Below the pieces are notes generated by a model, which was not told the DNA's origin, ran no database searches, and saw only the letters and a list, made by a program, of their open reading frames with translations. Shown in pieces: positions 61,669-64,000 of a stretch of DNA of 64,000 nucleotides (position 1 is its first letter; each line of letters opens with the position of its first letter). The position numbers were made by a program, and so were the translations under genes. The stretch is from positions 1 to 64,000 of the forward strand of contig NZ_PVNL01000047.1 of assembly GCF_002994635.1 (NCBI RefSeq), read 5' to 3'. This DNA comes from Enhygromyxa salina (GTDB lineage Bacteria; Myxococcota_A; Polyangia; Nannocystales; Nannocystaceae).

Positions 61669-62532
61669 ATGAACGACGTCGCAACGGAGATTCTGCGAGC
61701 GTGCGCCGCCGAAGCTCACTCGCGTCGCCCGATACGCTATCGCGGCGCTGAGCTCGAGCTCGAGGTGGTCGACGTTCTGCGTGCCGACGAAGCGACGCTC
61801 GAGCGGCTCCGAGCTGAACTGACCACAATCATGCTCGCGGCCTACGCGACGGCTCCGCAGGCAATCCGGGCGGGGACCGCCTCTGGGCCGGCCGAGTACC
61901 TCGATCACGTGCTCGATCACCGGGTATTTGGCGTCTTCAACACGGTCGTGCTCGTGCACGCGGCCGACGGTCCGATCGCGTTCGCTCGCGGCCACGTGTG
62001 CCGGCAACCGGTGCTCGGGCAGGAGCTCGAGATCATCCGCGCCGGGGCCCACGTCACCGCCGAACACCAGGCCCAGAGCTTGTCGAGCCTGGCCTTCACC
62101 GTGGCTGCGCTCCGATATGCGCGCACGCATCTGTCCATCGACGTGCCGCGGTACTACGTAGGTCTGTGTGCCAATCCGGTCTCGTACGGCTTCATCCACC
62201 GACGGGCGGCACGGATGCATCCGAGCCCGGAGCGCTCCGGCGACGCCGTGATGCGAGCGCTGTGTGAGGAGGGCTTGGCCGGCGAGCAGCGCTGTGGGCA
62301 CCTCATCGCCAAGCCCCTCGCGACGCGTCTCGACGATCGCCTGCGAGCGTACGTTGCGACGACCGACGATCCGCTGATCCGGTTCTTTCTCGAGCAGAAC
62401 CCGGACTTCGAGGAGGGGTACGCGCTCCCGATCGTCGTGCAGCTCCGACCGCTGGACTTCACATACGCGATGGGCATGCATGGGTGGTTGACGGCGCGGA
62501 AGCTGGCTCGTCGACTGCAGCTGGGGCTGTGA
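61669..62532 (+). CDS. Hypothetical protein, 287 aa
   Basis: The ATG at 61669 opens MNDVATEILRACAAEAHSRR; an ATG 15 codons earlier would add MLARLEHIGF. The layout YLDHVLDHRVFGVFNTVVLV, GPIAFARGHVCRQPVLGQEL, LEIIRAGAHVTAEHQAQSLS, then YYVGLCANPVSYGFIHRRAA suggests an alpha/beta fold in the manner of acyltransferases (GNAT), but the acyl-CoA loop is not clear. The end TYAMGMHGWLTARKLARRL is a basic helix. I do not assign a function. Confidence 0.6.
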   Translation: MNDVATEILRACAAEAHSRRPIRYRGAELELEVVDVLRADEATLERLRAELTTIMLAAYATAPQAIRAGTASGPAEYLDHVLDHRVFGVFNTVVLVHAADGPIAFARGHVCRQPVLGQELEIIRAGAHVTAEHQAQSLSSLAFTVAALRYARTHLSIDVPRYYVGLCANPVSYGFIHRRAARMHPSPERSGDAVMRALCEEGLAGEQRCGHLIAKPLATRLDDRLRAYVATTDDPLIRFFLEQNPDFEEGYALPIVVQLRPLDFTYAMGMHGWLTARKLARRLQLGL

Positions 62533-62695
62533 AGTCTACGGCCTACGTGGAAACAACGACTTCGGAAGTGGCCGACACGTGACGTTGAGAGCGAGCGGGG
62601 CGAGTCGGGACGGACATAGTTGGCGTCGCTCCCGCAGTGACACGATACCACCATGAGCCTCCAGCTACTTGAAAGTAGCGAACCATCGAGTCTCG
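62533..62695. other. Intergenic region between convergent genes
   Basis: No gene. It contains no strong hairpin with T run that I can name. Confidence 0.3.
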
Positions 62696-63844
62696 TCAAA
62701 ACGTCAGCAAGTGAAACACCACATACAGAATCACGAAAAAGCCAACCGTACCAATGCCAATCCAGCGTTTACCCTCACGATAGCCATCCACGGTCGTGCC
62801 GATCTTCGCCGCCGCCCGTACGTCCACCTCGTCGCTGACGCCGAGCCCAGCGACTGCGACGACGCCTCCTCCCATGCCGAGTTCGGCGACGGCCCAAGCT
62901 GCCGAGGCCGCGAGCTGCCGCTTGTCGGCTGCTACCACAGACGTACGAGCGGTAGACTTCCCGCGCCGAACAACCGCCGCAGCCGCCTCGTGGTGGGCCA
63001 CGACCACAGAAACCATGCGCGCGTCACCCTCGAAGCCTCGCATCACGCTCGCGTACGCGGCATCGCAGACCTCGGGCAGATCAACATCGACCGAGGCGGC
63101 TCGCAGCAGCGCCCACAGCCACCAGGGGTCATCCTCGTGGGTCGCCACGGCGGCCTGAAATACCGTTCTCGCGCCATCCTCATCATCCAGGTTCAGCAAC
63201 ACCTGCACGCGCAGCGCGTGGCTCAGCGCGACCTCGGGGCGCAGACGCAGCGCCGCCTCAGCGAACTCGCGGATCGTGGCGTCCTCGAACTGAGGCTCGG
63301 TCTGGCGCGACGCCACCCACGCGCTGAGGGCATACCAGCCCGGGTCCTCACAGCTCGATGCCAGCTCGAACAGCAGATCCTCGAGCGCTTCGGTGGTGCC
63401 AAGCTCGCCCGGTGCTCGCCGACCGATCTGCTCGACCGCCGCGGCGACCCGAGGATCGTCGCGGTCGTCGTGCAGCGCACGCGCAGACACGACCCAGTCC
63501 TCGTGGTCCTCACTCAGCCGATCCGCAAGCGTCGCCGCGACCGCGTTGGGCAGGCGATGATCGAGATCGTCGAAGGGCGCGAGCGCGGACGAGCTCATGC
63601 GAACGAGCGCCGCGAGCAACGCCTTGTCTTGGATCAGCCGAACACAAGCGGCGAGCTCCCGAACGTGCAGCTCGAGCTCGGGCTGTCGGTCTCGCAAGCA
63701 CTCTAACCATGCCAGGGCGCGAGACCACTGCGCGTCGGCGAGCGCACGTGTGAAGCCCGTCACGAGGTCGTCGAGATCACAGGCGTCGGCCTCCACGGCT
63801 TCGACACCGTCGAGCTCACGTCCCCAGTAGCTGACGGCGAGCAC
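62696..63844 (-). CDS. Hypothetical helical-repeat protein with a C-terminal membrane anchor, 382 aa
   Basis: Starts with a GTG at 63844. Most of the protein is helical repeats of TPR-like type (DLVTGFTRALADAQWSRALA, WYALSAWVASRQTEPQFEDA, FAEAALRLRPEVALSHALRV, ARTVFQAAVATHEDDPWWLW). After a basic stretch come a Gly-rich segment (LGMGGGVVAVAGLGVSDEVD) and a last helix WIGIGTVGFFVILYVVFHLL. It would be tail-anchored with the repeats in the cytoplasm. The start is only four bases from the start of the IS91-like gene on the other strand, so its own upstream part may have been replaced by the insertion. Confidence 0.7.
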   Translation of the reverse strand: MLAVSYWGRELDGVEAVEADACDLDDLVTGFTRALADAQWSRALAWLECLRDRQPELELHVRELAACVRLIQDKALLAALVRMSSSALAPFDDLDHRLPNAVAATLADRLSEDHEDWVVSARALHDDRDDPRVAAAVEQIGRRAPGELGTTEALEDLLFELASSCEDPGWYALSAWVASRQTEPQFEDATIREFAEAALRLRPEVALSHALRVQVLLNLDDEDGARTVFQAAVATHEDDPWWLWALLRAASVDVDLPEVCDAAYASVMRGFEGDARMVSVVVAHHEAAAAVVRRGKSTARTSVVAADKRQLAASAAWAVAELGMGGGVVAVAGLGVSDEVDVRAAAKIGTTVDGYREGKRWIGIGTVGFFVILYVVFHLLTF

Positions 63845-63848
63845 CTGG

Positions 63849-64000
63849 ATGCAATATCAGATCTGGGACTCAGATGGGTGCTCGCCGTGCTCGACGACTC
63901 CGCGTCGAGACAGCTACCAGCGCCGCCGGCCCGACGAGACGCTGCTGTACCAGCTCATCGAGGAGCACTGGCCGACCTTCCTCGAGCCCGCCGACAAGTC
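63849..64000 (+). mobile_element. Start of an IS91-like transposase gene (runs off the window)
   Basis: From the ATG at 63849 the frame reads MQYQIWDSDGC, then RDSYQRRRPDETLLYQLIEE + HWPTFLEPADK to the end. The pattern YRRR.PE.T.LYQ.I.EH...FL is the N terminus of IS91/IS801-type (Y2, HUH) transposases, which come before a zinc-binding region. These elements move by rolling circle and leave no target duplication. Only 50 codons are seen, so completeness cannot be judged. Confidence 0.65.

Noticed and set aside
1..64000. tRNA, rRNA or riboswitch genes
   Set aside because: Reading the intergenic parts, I found no cloverleaf or known riboswitch core; a covariance search would decide.

Overview
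The window is a 64 kb piece of a very GC-rich chromosome with strong G/C bias at third codon positions. The gene content points to a predatory, social delta-proteobacterium of the phylum Myxococcota, perhaps the Nannocystis/Enhygromyxa side. It has large Ser/Thr protein kinases fused to TPR solenoids, many lipoproteins with Ser/Gly/Asp/Glu-rich linkers, a pectin-acetylesterase-like secreted hydrolase, an FG-GAP protein and a bacterial GRAS-family protein. The taxon is an inference from content; I see no rRNA or tRNA gene.

Left part (1-27.8 kb), mostly housekeeping and envelope genes. It starts inside an acidic protein. A 569-residue unknown protein follows, then a truncated haemoglobin coupled to a small unknown protein, and RNA 3'-phosphate cyclase (rtcA) coupled to an S9 peptidase. 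Next come a kinase-TPR protein, a secreted esterase-like lipoprotein, an outer-membrane-barrel gene with a stop codon at its signal-peptide junction, a SpoIIAA-like protein and the GRAS protein. After a small membrane protein, an SDR and two unknown genes, lspA lies divergent from a BlaI/M56-peptidase pair with two operator-like repeats between them. The part ends with an RND pump plus adaptor, a TerB-like protein and a signal peptide peptidase fused to a barrel-like domain.

Middle part (27.8-32.3 kb), a decayed island. It holds an XRE-type regulator with a one-base frameshift and a seven-copy 9-bp repeat inside its DNA-binding helix region, the last 49 codons of a type I restriction HsdR, and a Cys/Gly-rich bacteriocin-like precursor next to a two-helix membrane protein. 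It also holds two pairs of repeats with the same 85-bp period, two frameshifted lipoprotein genes, and a detached copy of the start of the mature SppA-like protein.

Right part (32.4-64 kb). An unknown protein and an ECF sigma factor precede mutS2. A ten-gene Mrp/Mbh-type cation/proton antiporter operon (37.25-45.36 kb) follows; it has three MrpD-like subunits, a split MrpA tail, a histidine-rich loop and a small membrane protein of unknown role. Then come a small exported protein, a kinase with two catalytic domains, a carboxypeptidase-regulatory-domain protein coupled to a phosphohexomutase, an ABC-2-like membrane protein, NDH-2 and an NRDE protein. Last are a LysM/M74 murein endopeptidase, lipoproteins, a second SpoIIAA-like protein, a glyoxalase-fold protein and unknown genes. 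The window ends in the first 50 codons of an IS91-like transposase.
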